From Opitutaceae bacterium (GTDB taxonomy: Bacteria > Verrucomicrobiota > Verrucomicrobiia > Opitutales > Opitutaceae): 64,000 nucleotides of DNA. Position 1 is the first letter of the stretch. Each line of letters begins with the position of its first letter. Positions 37,526 to 46,395 of this stretch are shown here, piece after piece. The stretch lies in contig PLXS01000005.1 of the NCBI GenBank assembly GCA_003151515.1, forward strand, positions 1-64,000, written 5' to 3'. The position numbers and the translations under genes were made by a program. The notes under the pieces were generated by a model. That model searched no databases and had not been told where the DNA came from. It saw nothing but the letters and a program-made list of their open reading frames with translations.

Positions 37526-38032
37526 TCACGCAAGGCGCGCCTTGCGCGCCGTGATGATCTCGGTGTTCATCCCGCCCCAGTGCAGCCTGCCCTGGTAGCG
37601 GCCGTGCTCAATCTTGACGCACCGGTCCATGACGACCGCGAGGCCCGCCCGGGAGGCGATCTCGGCCGCCTCGAGGTTCACGAGCTTGAGCTGGAGCCAG
37701 AGCGCCTTGGCCCCGATGGCGACGGCATCGCGCGCGATGGCCGTGGCATCGGCGGCGGGCCTGAACACGTCGACGATGTCGACGGGCTCCGGGATCGCCG
37801 CCAGGCTCGGGTAGCACTTCTCCTCCATGATGGTGTCCGCCTTGGGGTTCACGGGGATGATCCGGTAGCCCAGCTTCTTGAGGTAGTTGGCGACGAACCA
37901 GCTCGCGCGCTGGGGGTCCGTCGAGAGGCCGACGACCGCGATCGTGCGCGCCTCGCGCAGGAGGCGCTGGATGACGTGCGGATCCTGGTAGAGCCGCTGG
38001 TGCTCGGCGCTCAGGGCCGAGTTGAGCGTCAC
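37526..38032 (-). CDS. CoA-binding domain protein (YccU-like)
   Basis: A 168-residue Rossmann-fold protein. The CoA-binding core is visible as TIAVVGLSTDPQRAS, then YRIIPVNPK and the later DRCVKIEHGR segment. YccU-type proteins are small cytosolic proteins of unclear role and are often encoded beside sulfhydrylase genes. The GTG at 38032 overlaps the upstream O-acetylhomoserine sulfhydrylase stop (GTGA), supporting translational coupling. Confidence 0.88.
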   Translation of the reverse strand: MTLNSALSAEHQRLYQDPHVIQRLLREARTIAVVGLSTDPQRASWFVANYLKKLGYRIIPVNPKADTIMEEKCYPSLAAIPEPVDIVDVFRPAADATAIARDAVAIGAKALWLQLKLVNLEAAEIASRAGLAVVMDRCVKIEHGRYQGRLHWGGMNTEIITARKARLA

Positions 38033-39357
38033 CGAGCAAGCAATGCCTGGTCCAGGTCCCATAGGAGGTCCTCAACGTTCTCCAGCCCGATTGAGAGGCG
38101 GATGAGCTCGGGGGCGACGCCGCCCTTCGCGAGCTCCTCGTCGCTCAGCTGCTGGTGGGTCGTCGACGCCGGGTGGATGACGAGGCTTCGCACGTCGCCA
38201 ATGTTCGCCAGGTGGGAGAAGAGCTGCAGCGCCTCGATAAAGACCCTTCCCCTCGCCCGGGCGCCCTCGCCCTTCTTCGCCCTGAGCCCGAAGGAGAACA
38301 CCGCGCCCGGCCCGCCGGGGAGGTACTTCCTTGCGAGCGCGTGGTCGGGATGGCTCGGCAGCCCCGCGTACGCCACCCAGGCGACCTCCCCGTGCCCCTC
38401 CAGGAACTGGGCGACCTTGAGGGCCGACGCCGTCTGCCTCTCCATCCGCAGCGAAAGGGTTTCGAGGCCCTGGATGAGCAGGAACGCGTTGAACGGCGAC
38501 AGGCACGCCCCGGTGTCGCGGATGGTCTCGGCCCGGGCCTTCATGAGGAAGCCGTAGTGGCCGAACGTGTCGTAGAAGCGCAGGTCGTGGTATGCCGCGG
38601 AGGGGGCCGCGATCGATGGGTAGCGGCTGAAGTCGAACTTGCCCGAGTCGAGGAGCACGCCGCCCAGGGCGGTTCCGTGGCCCCCCATGAACTTTGTGGC
38701 CGAGTGCACGATCAGGGTCGCCCCGTGCTCGATCGGCCTGCACAGGGCGGGCGTCGCCATCGTGTTGTCCACGATGAGCGGGATGCCGTGCGACGCCCCG
38801 AGGGCGGCAATCCGCCCGATGTCGAGGATCGCGCCGCGCGGGTTTCCGATCGTCTCGCCGTACAGGGCCCGGGTCTTCGGCGTGATCGCGGCCTCCCACT
38901 CGGCGATGCTCGATGGGTCGACGAAGCGCACCTGAAGGTTGAACTTCCTGAGCGTGTGCACGAGCTGGGTGATCGAGCCCCCGTAGAGCTGGGACGACGC
39001 CACGACCTCGTCGCCGGGCTCAAGCAGCGTCAGGAACGCGACCAGCTGCGCCGCCATGCCGCTCGCGGTCGCGACGGCCCCGGCCGCCCCCTCGAGCGAG
39101 GCGACGCGCTCCTCGAAGACCGCGGTGGTGGGGTTGCTGATGCGCGAGTAAATGTTGCCGAACTGCTTGAGCTCAAAGAGCTGGGCCGCCTGATCGGCGT
39201 CGTCGAACACGAAGGACGTCGTCTGGTATATCGGCACGGCCCTGGCCCCGGTGACCGCGTCGGGAATGTGGCCCGCGTGGACCATGCGGGTCTCGAAACC
39301 GAATTTGCGGGTCTCGGCCTTGTTGCTCATGTGCTGCGGAGAATCCAGATTTTGCAT
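38029..39357 (-). CDS. metY: O-acetylhomoserine aminocarboxypropyltransferase (sulfhydrylase)
   Basis: A 442-residue PLP enzyme that joins sulfide or methanethiol to O-acetylhomoserine, giving homocysteine or methionine. The Schiff-base Lys is K222 in HSATKFMGGHGT, and the family N-terminus is FETRMVHAGHIPDAVTGARAV. The length (about 430) and the segment after the Lys (GGVLLDSGKF) separate it from MetB/MetC. Starts at 39357 or 39330 (MSNKAET) are both possible. It heads the tightly packed run that includes the RuBisCO-like gene. A methanethiol-using enzyme there is what a methylthio-salvage route needs. Confidence 0.92.
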   Translation of the reverse strand: MQNLDSPQHMSNKAETRKFGFETRMVHAGHIPDAVTGARAVPIYQTTSFVFDDADQAAQLFELKQFGNIYSRISNPTTAVFEERVASLEGAAGAVATASGMAAQLVAFLTLLEPGDEVVASSQLYGGSITQLVHTLRKFNLQVRFVDPSSIAEWEAAITPKTRALYGETIGNPRGAILDIGRIAALGASHGIPLIVDNTMATPALCRPIEHGATLIVHSATKFMGGHGTALGGVLLDSGKFDFSRYPSIAAPSAAYHDLRFYDTFGHYGFLMKARAETIRDTGACLSPFNAFLLIQGLETLSLRMERQTASALKVAQFLEGHGEVAWVAYAGLPSHPDHALARKYLPGGPGAVFSFGLRAKKGEGARARGRVFIEALQLFSHLANIGDVRSLVIHPASTTHQQLSDEELAKGGVAPELIRLSIGLENVEDLLWDLDQALLAR

Positions 39358-39410
39358 GCGGAGGCAAAGCTAACCATGCACCTTTTCGGTCCCCCCCGCG
39401 ACAATCCTTG

Positions 39411-40511
39411 TCATCTCCAGCCCGCCGCCTCGCGGATGGGGCCCAGCAGGTCGAGGGCTACCTGCTCCTGCTGGAACGCGACCACGTGGCCGTTGCTAGG
39501 GGTGCCCGGGAAGAAGCCCGTGTGCACGACCCTGATGCGGGCGTCCCCGGCCGCGGCGCGCCTGCTCGCCACCTCGTTCAACGTGGCGAGCAGTTGGTCG
39601 CGCGACGTCCTCGGCCTGCCGTCCGACCCGTCGGACTGGAAGCCGCTTTCGCTAAGCAGGATGAAGGCCCGGGGATAGGCCTTGCGCACCTGTGCGACGA
39701 ACGCTTCGTAGGCGTCGGTGAACTTTGCCAGGTCCAGGGGCCCGGCGTCAAAGTCCGTGCCGTCGTTGATCACGACGACGTCGGGAGCGTACCGGGTATG
39801 GTCCCAGACGGAGCCCTTCTTGTCGGGGAGCGCCCTGGGGAAGATGACCGGCAGCGTGCTGGCCGGGGCCTTGCCCGACCAGTCGCGGGTGATCCCCTGC
39901 CCTCCGTAACTGATCAGGTGGACCTGGGCCCCGAGCCAGCGGGCGAGGAGCATCGCGTAGGAGCGCGCAGCGTTCGTCGAGCGCGGCGTGGAGTCGAACT
40001 CGTTGGGGAAGCGCTCGTCGTACTCGCCGCAGGTCAGCGAGTCGCCTATGAACATGAGCTTGCGCTCGGGCCACGGCTGCGGCGCGCGGAGCCTGCAGCC
40101 CTCGGGGAGCGCCAGGCCGTCGAACGAGGCCGTGCCCATCCATGACTCCGTCCGCCTGACCAGCTCGATGAGCCATCCTCCCGGCGGCGCCGCGCCTGTC
40201 GAAAGCGCGATCTGGTTCTCGCCCTGGTTGAGCCTGATGACCACCGGGTCCCACCCGTTGCACGACAGGTTGAAGAAGCAGTTCGGGGAGTCGCCGGTCA
40301 TCCTCAAAACCGGCGCCGGGCCGCTGTAAACGAAGCGAACCGTGACGCCCGGGAAACCCATGTGGGCTCTCCCTTCGGAAATCTCGACGCGGCCCATGTA
40401 GGCGAACATCGGGTCGGCGGCTCCGACGAGTGCGGCGGGCGCCGCGCCCGCCCCCGGGGCGATGGGCATGCCGGCGATGAGAAGGACCAGGGCGAGGGGT
40501 GCCGCGCGCAT
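39411..40511 (-). CDS. Secreted carbohydrate esterase, CE2-like (SGNH hydrolase)
   Basis: A 366-residue exported esterase. The ATG at 40511 begins a signal peptide (MRAAPLALVLLIAGM, cleavage near GAGAA). The N-terminal 120 residues form a jelly-roll with FNLSCNG and RLNQGENQI, and the catalytic SGNH domain begins with LMFIGDSLTCGEYDE. This two-domain form fits CE2 enzymes that deacetylate xylan or mannan. It precedes metY by 53 bases on the same strand but is functionally closer to the polysaccharide genes downstream. Confidence 0.85.
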   Translation of the reverse strand: MRAAPLALVLLIAGMPIAPGAGAAPAALVGAADPMFAYMGRVEISEGRAHMGFPGVTVRFVYSGPAPVLRMTGDSPNCFFNLSCNGWDPVVIRLNQGENQIALSTGAAPPGGWLIELVRRTESWMGTASFDGLALPEGCRLRAPQPWPERKLMFIGDSLTCGEYDERFPNEFDSTPRSTNAARSYAMLLARWLGAQVHLISYGGQGITRDWSGKAPASTLPVIFPRALPDKKGSVWDHTRYAPDVVVINDGTDFDAGPLDLAKFTDAYEAFVAQVRKAYPRAFILLSESGFQSDGSDGRPRTSRDQLLATLNEVASRRAAAGDARIRVVHTGFFPGTPSNGHVVAFQQEQVALDLLGPIREAAGWR

Positions 40512-40683
40512 GGGCCCACAGCTTGCCGGCGCGGGCCCGGGACTCAAGCGGGCAGCACGGTGCGGCCCCGATTTTGGTTTCTTGCAACCGGGCGCCTCAT
40601 GGCGTTCGATTGGGCGGCTTTCGAGGGCGCAGTTCCCCGCGGGGGCCGTTGGAGACGGGAATCACGCTGGCGTACCCATCAAC

Positions 40684-42774
40684 ATGCACCCCAAAAACAT
40701 GCGACTGAGTGTCTGCTTCTCTATTCTCGCCGCTCTCGCCGTGCCGGCCGCGGCCGACGACCCCAACCTCACGCGCGACACGCCCGTCGCGGCCGGCGAG
40801 CAGATCCCTCTCGTCGACTTCTTCAGGCCGCCGGTCCTGCAGTCCCCGGCCCTGAACCAGGCCGGCACCCACATCGCGGCAATCGTGTCCGAAGGGGACA
40901 CCCACCTGCTGATGGTCTACAACGTCAAGACTCAGGCGAAGGAGTTCGCGAGCGGCGGGGCGGGCGACAAGGACATAGACTCGTTCTCCTGGCTCAACGA
41001 CACGAAGGTCGTCTACGACGTCTCGATGCGCAAGCTCTGGAATCTCGGCATCTTCGCGGCGGATGTCGGTTCGATAAGCGCGGGCTACCCGCTCGTGCAG
41101 AACTACGGCTCCCTGCTCATCTCGGTCCCCCTCCACGACAGGCTCCACCCGCTCGTTTGGAACACCGTCGACTCGTTCCACGGGGACAACAAGGACCTCG
41201 GGGTTTCCGTCCTGAACACCGCGAACCTGGGTGGCGAGGCGGTCAACATCCTCGCGGCCGGAGTCGACCAGGTGCAGAGGGACCAGGCCCGCGACAGCAA
41301 CGTCAGGCACATGGACTCAACCTTCCCGATCCCGAAGCCCGGCATAACGACCGGCTACTTGACGGACAAGGAGGGCAAGCTTGAGTTTGCGTTCACCTCG
41401 GACGGCGGCAGGCCCCTCATGTTCAGGCTGGAGGGTGGCCAGTGGGTCAGGTGCACGATCGACGCGGAGCAGCCCGGCAATGTCGGGGCCAACCCGATGC
41501 GCATCGTCATTTACGGCGCCGGGCCCGAGCCCGGCCAGGTGCTGGCGGTGGGCCCGCTCAACGGGAAGCCCCGGCCGCTGCAGTTCCTGAACCTGGCGAC
41601 CGGCCAGTGGGGCGACGCCCTCGAGACGGAGAAGACCTACGATTTCAACGGCTCGCTCTACCTCGACCCCGTCTCGCACGACCCGATCGGGGTGTTCACC
41701 AACCACGAGTACCCGCGCGTCATCTGGTTCACCGACATCTACAGCAACCTCCAGAAGCTCCTGAACGGCATGTTCAAGGGCCAGTTCGTGCAGATCCTCG
41801 GAAGCAACGACGCCCAGAACCTGTTCCTCGTCGCCACGTACTCGGACAAGCAGCCGGTGCTCTACAGCTGGGTCGACCTGGAGAAGCACACGGCCGGCCT
41901 CTTCAAGAAGTCCATGCCGTGGATCGACCCCGAGCGGATGCGCCCCGAGCAGGTCATGAAGTACAAGACCAGGGACGGGCGCCTGCTGGATGCCTACCTG
42001 ACCCTGCCCGCGGGGGCCACGAAGGAGCACCCGGTGCCTCTCGTCGTGATCCCGCACGGCGGGCCGTGGGTGCGCGACAGCTGGGGCTTTGACGGCGAGG
42101 CCCAGTTCCTGGCCAGCCGCGGCTACGCGGTCCTCAAGCCCAACTACCGCGGATCCCCGGGCTACGACTGGATGTTCCCCGAGGACGACCTTTGGGACTT
42201 CCTGAAGATGCACTACGACGTCACGGACGCCACGAAGGCGGCCCTAGCCCTCGGGATGTTCGACCCGAAGCGCGTGGCGATCATGGGCGGATCGTTCGGC
42301 GGCTACCTCGCCCTGCAGGGAGTCGTGCTCGACCCCGACCTGTACCGCTGCGCCGTCACGATCGCCGGCGTGTTCGACTGGGCGAAGCTGATCGCCGACA
42401 AGAAGTGGGACTACGAGCACTCACAGAGCGACCCGGAGTTCAACCTGCTCATGTACAGGCTCGGCGACCCTGAGAAGAATCCGGAAAAGTTCGACAAGAT
42501 CGCCCCCGTGCGTCACGTCGACCAGATCCGCGTCCCCGTCTTCGTGAACCACGGCGGCTACGACCCCATCGCGGACATCACGCAGTCGACCCGGCTCATC
42601 TCGGAGCTCGATAAGCACAACGTGCCCTACGAGAAGCTTATCGTGACCGAGGAGACGCACGGCATGGCGCACCTGAGCAACCAGGTCGATCTCTACTCCC
42701 GCATCGAGGCCTTCCTCGGAAAATACCTGAACCCGACCCCGCCGCCCCTGGGGCCGGCCCCCGCCGCGCACTGA
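40684..42774 (+). CDS. S9-family prolyl oligopeptidase-like peptidase, secreted
   Basis: A 696-residue exported serine peptidase. Signal peptide MRLSVCFSILAALAVPAAA follows an extra five-residue start; ATG at 40699 is the alternative. The first about 430 residues are beta-propeller-like. The C-terminal alpha/beta-hydrolase domain has IPHGGPW, the nucleophile Ser in GGSFGGYLALQG, the Asp in NHGGYDPIAD and the His in EETHGMA. Family members are dipeptidyl or acylaminoacyl peptidases. It is divergent from the CE2 gene. Confidence 0.9.
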   Translation: MHPKNMRLSVCFSILAALAVPAAADDPNLTRDTPVAAGEQIPLVDFFRPPVLQSPALNQAGTHIAAIVSEGDTHLLMVYNVKTQAKEFASGGAGDKDIDSFSWLNDTKVVYDVSMRKLWNLGIFAADVGSISAGYPLVQNYGSLLISVPLHDRLHPLVWNTVDSFHGDNKDLGVSVLNTANLGGEAVNILAAGVDQVQRDQARDSNVRHMDSTFPIPKPGITTGYLTDKEGKLEFAFTSDGGRPLMFRLEGGQWVRCTIDAEQPGNVGANPMRIVIYGAGPEPGQVLAVGPLNGKPRPLQFLNLATGQWGDALETEKTYDFNGSLYLDPVSHDPIGVFTNHEYPRVIWFTDIYSNLQKLLNGMFKGQFVQILGSNDAQNLFLVATYSDKQPVLYSWVDLEKHTAGLFKKSMPWIDPERMRPEQVMKYKTRDGRLLDAYLTLPAGATKEHPVPLVVIPHGGPWVRDSWGFDGEAQFLASRGYAVLKPNYRGSPGYDWMFPEDDLWDFLKMHYDVTDATKAALALGMFDPKRVAIMGGSFGGYLALQGVVLDPDLYRCAVTIAGVFDWAKLIADKKWDYEHSQSDPEFNLLMYRLGDPEKNPEKFDKIAPVRHVDQIRVPVFVNHGGYDPIADITQSTRLISELDKHNVPYEKLIVTEETHGMAHLSNQVDLYSRIEAFLGKYLNPTPPPLGPAPAAH

Positions 42775-42799
42775 CGCCCTCCCCGGCGCCAACCCCGGG

Positions 42800-43474
42800 C
42801 TAGCCCAGCTGCCCCTTCAGCTCCGACAGCTCGCGCCTGAGGTCCGCCACCTCCCGGCGCATGCCCTCGACCTCCCCCTCGAGCCGCGCGACGCGCTCGT
42901 CGCCGGGCAGCGCGGCCGCGGGCTGCGCGCCCGCCCCTTCTTGCGCGGGAGGGGCCTGCTCCGCGGGCCCCCCGAGCAGGTGCGCGTAGCGCTGCTCCTT
43001 CATTCCCCGCTGCCTCGGGAGCCTGGCGGCCAGGGCGCCCGCGGGCCTCGTGCAGAGGGCCTCGAGCGCCGCCTCGACATCCGCCAGGCTTTCGAAATCG
43101 TGCATGCGCCCCGTGCGCGAGCGCACCTCCCCGGCCGTCTGCGGGCCCCGCAGCATCAGGACGCACAAAAGCGCGACCCCGGGCCGGTCGAGCTCGAGGG
43201 TCTCGAGCAGACGGTGGCCGAACTTCGCGACGCGGCTCTCCGCCCCCTGGAACACGAATGCGAGCCGTCGTTCGCGCAGCACGTCAAGCGCGCGGGTCAC
43301 CTCCTGCTCCGAGTAGGAGACCACGGGATCGCGGTTGGAGCTCTGGTTGCAGGCGTTGGTGAGAGCGTTGAGCGTCAGGGGGTAGTAGTCGTGGGTCGTG
43401 ATGTCCTTCTCGACGAGCGACCCCAGGACCCGCACCTCGGCGGGTCCCAGCGGGGCGGGCGTTTCCGCGGCCAT
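42800..43474 (-). CDS. YceH-family protein (DUF480)
   Basis: A 224-residue cytoplasmic protein. The DUF480 core starts GPAEVRVLGSLVEKDITTHDYYPLTLNAL and continues with ACNQSSNRDPVV, forming a tandem winged-helix fold. It ends in a short coiled coil (RLEGEVEGMRREVADLR). Function is unknown, and a DNA-binding role is guessed from the fold only. It starts 18 bases after the GH2 gene on the same strand, so it is probably the last gene of the symporter-mutarotase-GH2 transcript. Confidence 0.88.
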   Translation of the reverse strand: MAAETPAPLGPAEVRVLGSLVEKDITTHDYYPLTLNALTNACNQSSNRDPVVSYSEQEVTRALDVLRERRLAFVFQGAESRVAKFGHRLLETLELDRPGVALLCVLMLRGPQTAGEVRSRTGRMHDFESLADVEAALEALCTRPAGALAARLPRQRGMKEQRYAHLLGGPAEQAPPAQEGAGAQPAAALPGDERVARLEGEVEGMRREVADLRRELSELKGQLG

Positions 43475-43492
43475 GATTGCCCTCCTGCCGCC

Positions 43493-46351
43493 TTACGGCG
43501 CGGGCGGCCTCGACTCGAGGGCGAACGACGCGTCCTTCAGTCCCCCGGACCGGGCCGTGAGGCGGATAGCCCCCGGCTGGCCGGACGACTGCACGATGAC
43601 CTGCGCAAGCCCGTTGAACACGCTGCGGCTCCAGTGGGGAGAGGGGGAATCGTACACCCAGACGAGCGACACGCCCCCGCTGATGCCGTAGGGGTCCGGG
43701 CCGTAGTTCGCCGCGGGGACGGCCACGACGTTCTCGCCGGCGTGCAGCAGGGCCTTGACGTCGTACGGGCACGGCGCGCGTGGGTCCGCCGTCCCGCCCA
43801 CCCTTGTCCCGTTGACATAGACCGCGATGCCCCCGGCGAGCCTGTGAAACAGGATCTGGGCCGCGGGCGCCGCGAGGTCCTCCGCCGTCACGTTGAAGCG
43901 GGCGCGGTAGACCGCCTTGTCGTGGAATCCCAGCGTGCCGCTCGCGGCGGAGACGTCGACCGTGCTCCAGTTCGAGTCGTCGAACTGGGCTCCCTCCTCG
44001 GGCAGGCCAGGCTGGTACGGTTCCTCCACCTTGTGCATCCGCCAGTTGAGGATCGGGACCGACCGCAGCACGGGAAGCCCAAACACCTTGTCGGGCTCGT
44101 GGCAGCTCGGGTCGCCGTTTCCCACACCCAGGATTCTTCCCGGCCCCTCGAGCTCGAACGCGATCGGGTTCGAGGCCATGGGCACCACGCGTCCGTGATC
44201 GTCCACGACCGAGACCGTGAAGACGGCGGCGTCCCTGCCGTCGGCGTCCACGACGGCGCGGTCCGGCTTGAGCCCGATGGCCGCGGGGGCGCCCGTGGTC
44301 TCAACCGCGGCCTCGGCGGCCAGGCGGCCGCCGTTGTAGCCGCGCGCGGAAAGCGTGCCCGGCGCGTACGGGACCTTCCACTTGAGCTGGAGGTAGGGCG
44401 TCACCGCCTTGCGGCCCAGGCTTTGCCCGTTGAGGAAGAGCTCGACCTCCTCGCAGTTGGTGAGCGCCCGCACGTCGATGTCCTGGCCCTCGCGCCCCGG
44501 CCAGTTCCAGTGGGGCATGACGTGGAGCACCGGGTGGTCGCTCCACCACGCCTGGTAGTACCAGAAGTTGTCCTTGGGGAACCCGCACGTGTCCAGGATG
44601 CCGAAGTGCGAGCTGATGCACGGCCAGCCGTAGGGCGTCGGCTCGCCGCGGTAGTCGAAGCCCGTCCAGACGAAGCCGCCGGAGAGCCACGGGCGCGTCG
44701 CAAAGAAGCTCATCCACGTCTCGGCCGTCTGGGCCCACTCGGGGGCGAAGTCGTCGTAGGAGCTCACGTAGCCCCGGGCCTTGTCGTCGGCGTAGATGCC
44801 GCGCGTGCCGACGGTGCTCCCCTGCTCGCTGCCGACGTTGGGCTGGCTGGGGTGCTCCCTGTGGTAGGCGTCCATCGCCGGGCCGACGTGGTAGCTCCAG
44901 CCCCGGACCTCGATCGCCTCGTCCACGCCCGCGAACTGGTCGCCCAGGTCCGCGTTGATCGTGACGGGCCGGGTCGGGTCGAGGCTCTTCACGAAGGCCT
45001 GCATCGTCGCAACGACCCGCATGCCCGCCTGCGTCGTCTGGACGGCGAACTCCTCGTTGCCCAGGGACCAAATGGCGACGCTCGGGTGGTTGCGGTCCCG
45101 GCGCAGCTGCTCCTCGAGGTAGGCCATGCGCAGGTGGTCGCTGCCAAGGATCCTGTTCTCGTCCATGACGAGCATGCCCAGGCGGTCGCAGGCGTCGAGA
45201 AGCTCGGGCGTCGGCGGGTTGTGCGCCGTGCGGTAGGCGTTGCATCCCATCTCCTTGAGCCGCGCTATGCGGAAGTACTGCAGCGCGTCGGGCAGCGCGG
45301 AGCCTACCCCGGCGTGGTCCTGGTGGTTGGACGTGCCCTTGAGCGTGTAGGGCTTGCCGTTGAGGATGAACCCCCGGTCCGCGTCGAAGCCCACCGTGCG
45401 GATTCCGAAGCGGGTCTCGACCCGGTCGACGGCCTGGCCCCCGGCGGATACCGTGGTGACGAGCGTGTAGAGGGCCGGCGCCTCCGGCGACCAGAGGACG
45501 GGGCCGCGCACCTGCGCGGTCTGCTCGAGGTCGAGGTGCTGCATGGCGCCGACCGAGCCCGAGGACGCCGCGGTCGCAACGACGGCGCCGCCCGGGGCGA
45601 CGACCTCCCAGGCGACATGCGCGTCCGCCACCTGCAGGCCGCGGTTGAGGAGGCGCGCCTGAATGACGATTGGGGCGGAAGGGCCCGGGACGTTTCCATC
45701 GAAGCGGCTGCTCACGAACACGCCGTCGGGCGCGACGGCCAGGGGCGCCGTCTTCACGAGCCAGACGTGCCTGTAGATCCCGGCGCCCTCGTAGAACCAG
45801 CCCTCGAAGTGCGAGGCGTCGACGCGCACGGCGACGACGTTCCTGCCGCCGCAGTTCGCGACATCCGTTATGTCGCAGCGGAAGCCGTTGTACCCGCCGT
45901 CGTGGCGCTCCACGAGCCAGCCGTTTACGAACACGGCGCAGTCCCGGTAGACGCCGTCGAATTCAAGCCAGATGCGCCTGCCGGCGTCCTCCTTCGCGAG
46001 TTCGAAGGACCTGCGGTACCAGCCGATGCTGTTCGGGCGGAAGCCCTCGCCCACGGCCCTGAACCCGTGCGCAGCGTCGGCCTTCGGGTCAAAGGGCAGC
46101 TCGATCGCCCAGTCGTGGGGAAGGTCCACGGACCTCCAGCTGGAGTCGCAGAAGTCGACGTTTGCCGGCCCGTACGACGACCCGGCCTTGGCTAGGCCCA
46201 GGCCGTCGCCCAGGTCGTCGCCCACACGGAACCTCCAGGCCGGGTCCATGAGGATCCTTTCGCGCGGCGAGGCCTGGGCGCCGGCGTGCGGGGCGAGCCC
46301 CATGGTGAGGGCCGCGACTAGGAGCGGGACAATGCGGTGGGATTTTCTCAT
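43493..46351 (-). CDS. Secreted GH2 beta-galactosidase-like glycoside hydrolase
   Basis: A 952-residue exported enzyme with signal peptide (ends PHAGAQA). The sugar-binding jelly-roll (about 35-200) is followed by an Ig-like domain and a TIM barrel. The acid/base is E433 in WSLGNEEF and the probable nucleophile is E509 in NVGSEQGS. C-terminal Ig-like domains include an extra sandwich with FHRLAGGIAVYVNG. Sequence style fits beta-galactosidases of polysaccharide-utilisation loci; beta-glucuronidase or mannosidase activity cannot be excluded. It follows the mutarotase gene by 44 bases. Confidence 0.9.
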   Translation of the reverse strand: MRKSHRIVPLLVAALTMGLAPHAGAQASPRERILMDPAWRFRVGDDLGDGLGLAKAGSSYGPANVDFCDSSWRSVDLPHDWAIELPFDPKADAAHGFRAVGEGFRPNSIGWYRRSFELAKEDAGRRIWLEFDGVYRDCAVFVNGWLVERHDGGYNGFRCDITDVANCGGRNVVAVRVDASHFEGWFYEGAGIYRHVWLVKTAPLAVAPDGVFVSSRFDGNVPGPSAPIVIQARLLNRGLQVADAHVAWEVVAPGGAVVATAASSGSVGAMQHLDLEQTAQVRGPVLWSPEAPALYTLVTTVSAGGQAVDRVETRFGIRTVGFDADRGFILNGKPYTLKGTSNHQDHAGVGSALPDALQYFRIARLKEMGCNAYRTAHNPPTPELLDACDRLGMLVMDENRILGSDHLRMAYLEEQLRRDRNHPSVAIWSLGNEEFAVQTTQAGMRVVATMQAFVKSLDPTRPVTINADLGDQFAGVDEAIEVRGWSYHVGPAMDAYHREHPSQPNVGSEQGSTVGTRGIYADDKARGYVSSYDDFAPEWAQTAETWMSFFATRPWLSGGFVWTGFDYRGEPTPYGWPCISSHFGILDTCGFPKDNFWYYQAWWSDHPVLHVMPHWNWPGREGQDIDVRALTNCEEVELFLNGQSLGRKAVTPYLQLKWKVPYAPGTLSARGYNGGRLAAEAAVETTGAPAAIGLKPDRAVVDADGRDAAVFTVSVVDDHGRVVPMASNPIAFELEGPGRILGVGNGDPSCHEPDKVFGLPVLRSVPILNWRMHKVEEPYQPGLPEEGAQFDDSNWSTVDVSAASGTLGFHDKAVYRARFNVTAEDLAAPAAQILFHRLAGGIAVYVNGTRVGGTADPRAPCPYDVKALLHAGENVVAVPAANYGPDPYGISGGVSLVWVYDSPSPHWSRSVFNGLAQVIVQSSGQPGAIRLTARSGGLKDASFALESRPPAP

Positions 46352-46371
46352 GGCACAAACGGGGAAGGGCT

Positions 46372-46390
46372 GGCCGCGGGCCCCGCGGCC
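46372..46390. repeat. Intercistronic GC hairpin
   Basis: A perfect 8-bp dyad, GGCCGCGG at 46372-46379 and CCGCGGCC at 46383-46390, with a 3-nt loop. It lies between the mutarotase stop and the GH2 start. It may modulate relative expression or stabilise an mRNA end. There is no T run. Confidence 0.5.
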
Positions 46391-46395
46391 GGGGG

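Noticed and set aside
39353-39380. TGCATG/CATGCA hairpin before metY, considered as a SAM riboswitch
   Set aside because: Only a 6-bp stem, no match to SAM-I, SAM-II or SAH riboswitch cores, and it overlaps one possible start codon.
42941-46195. Very long plus-strand open frame (over 1000 codons) opposite the GH2 gene
   Set aside because: Antisense shadow of a GC-rich gene. Its sequence is low-complexity Arg/Gly/Val/Asp-rich with no homology, while the minus frame has a signal peptide and catalytic motifs.
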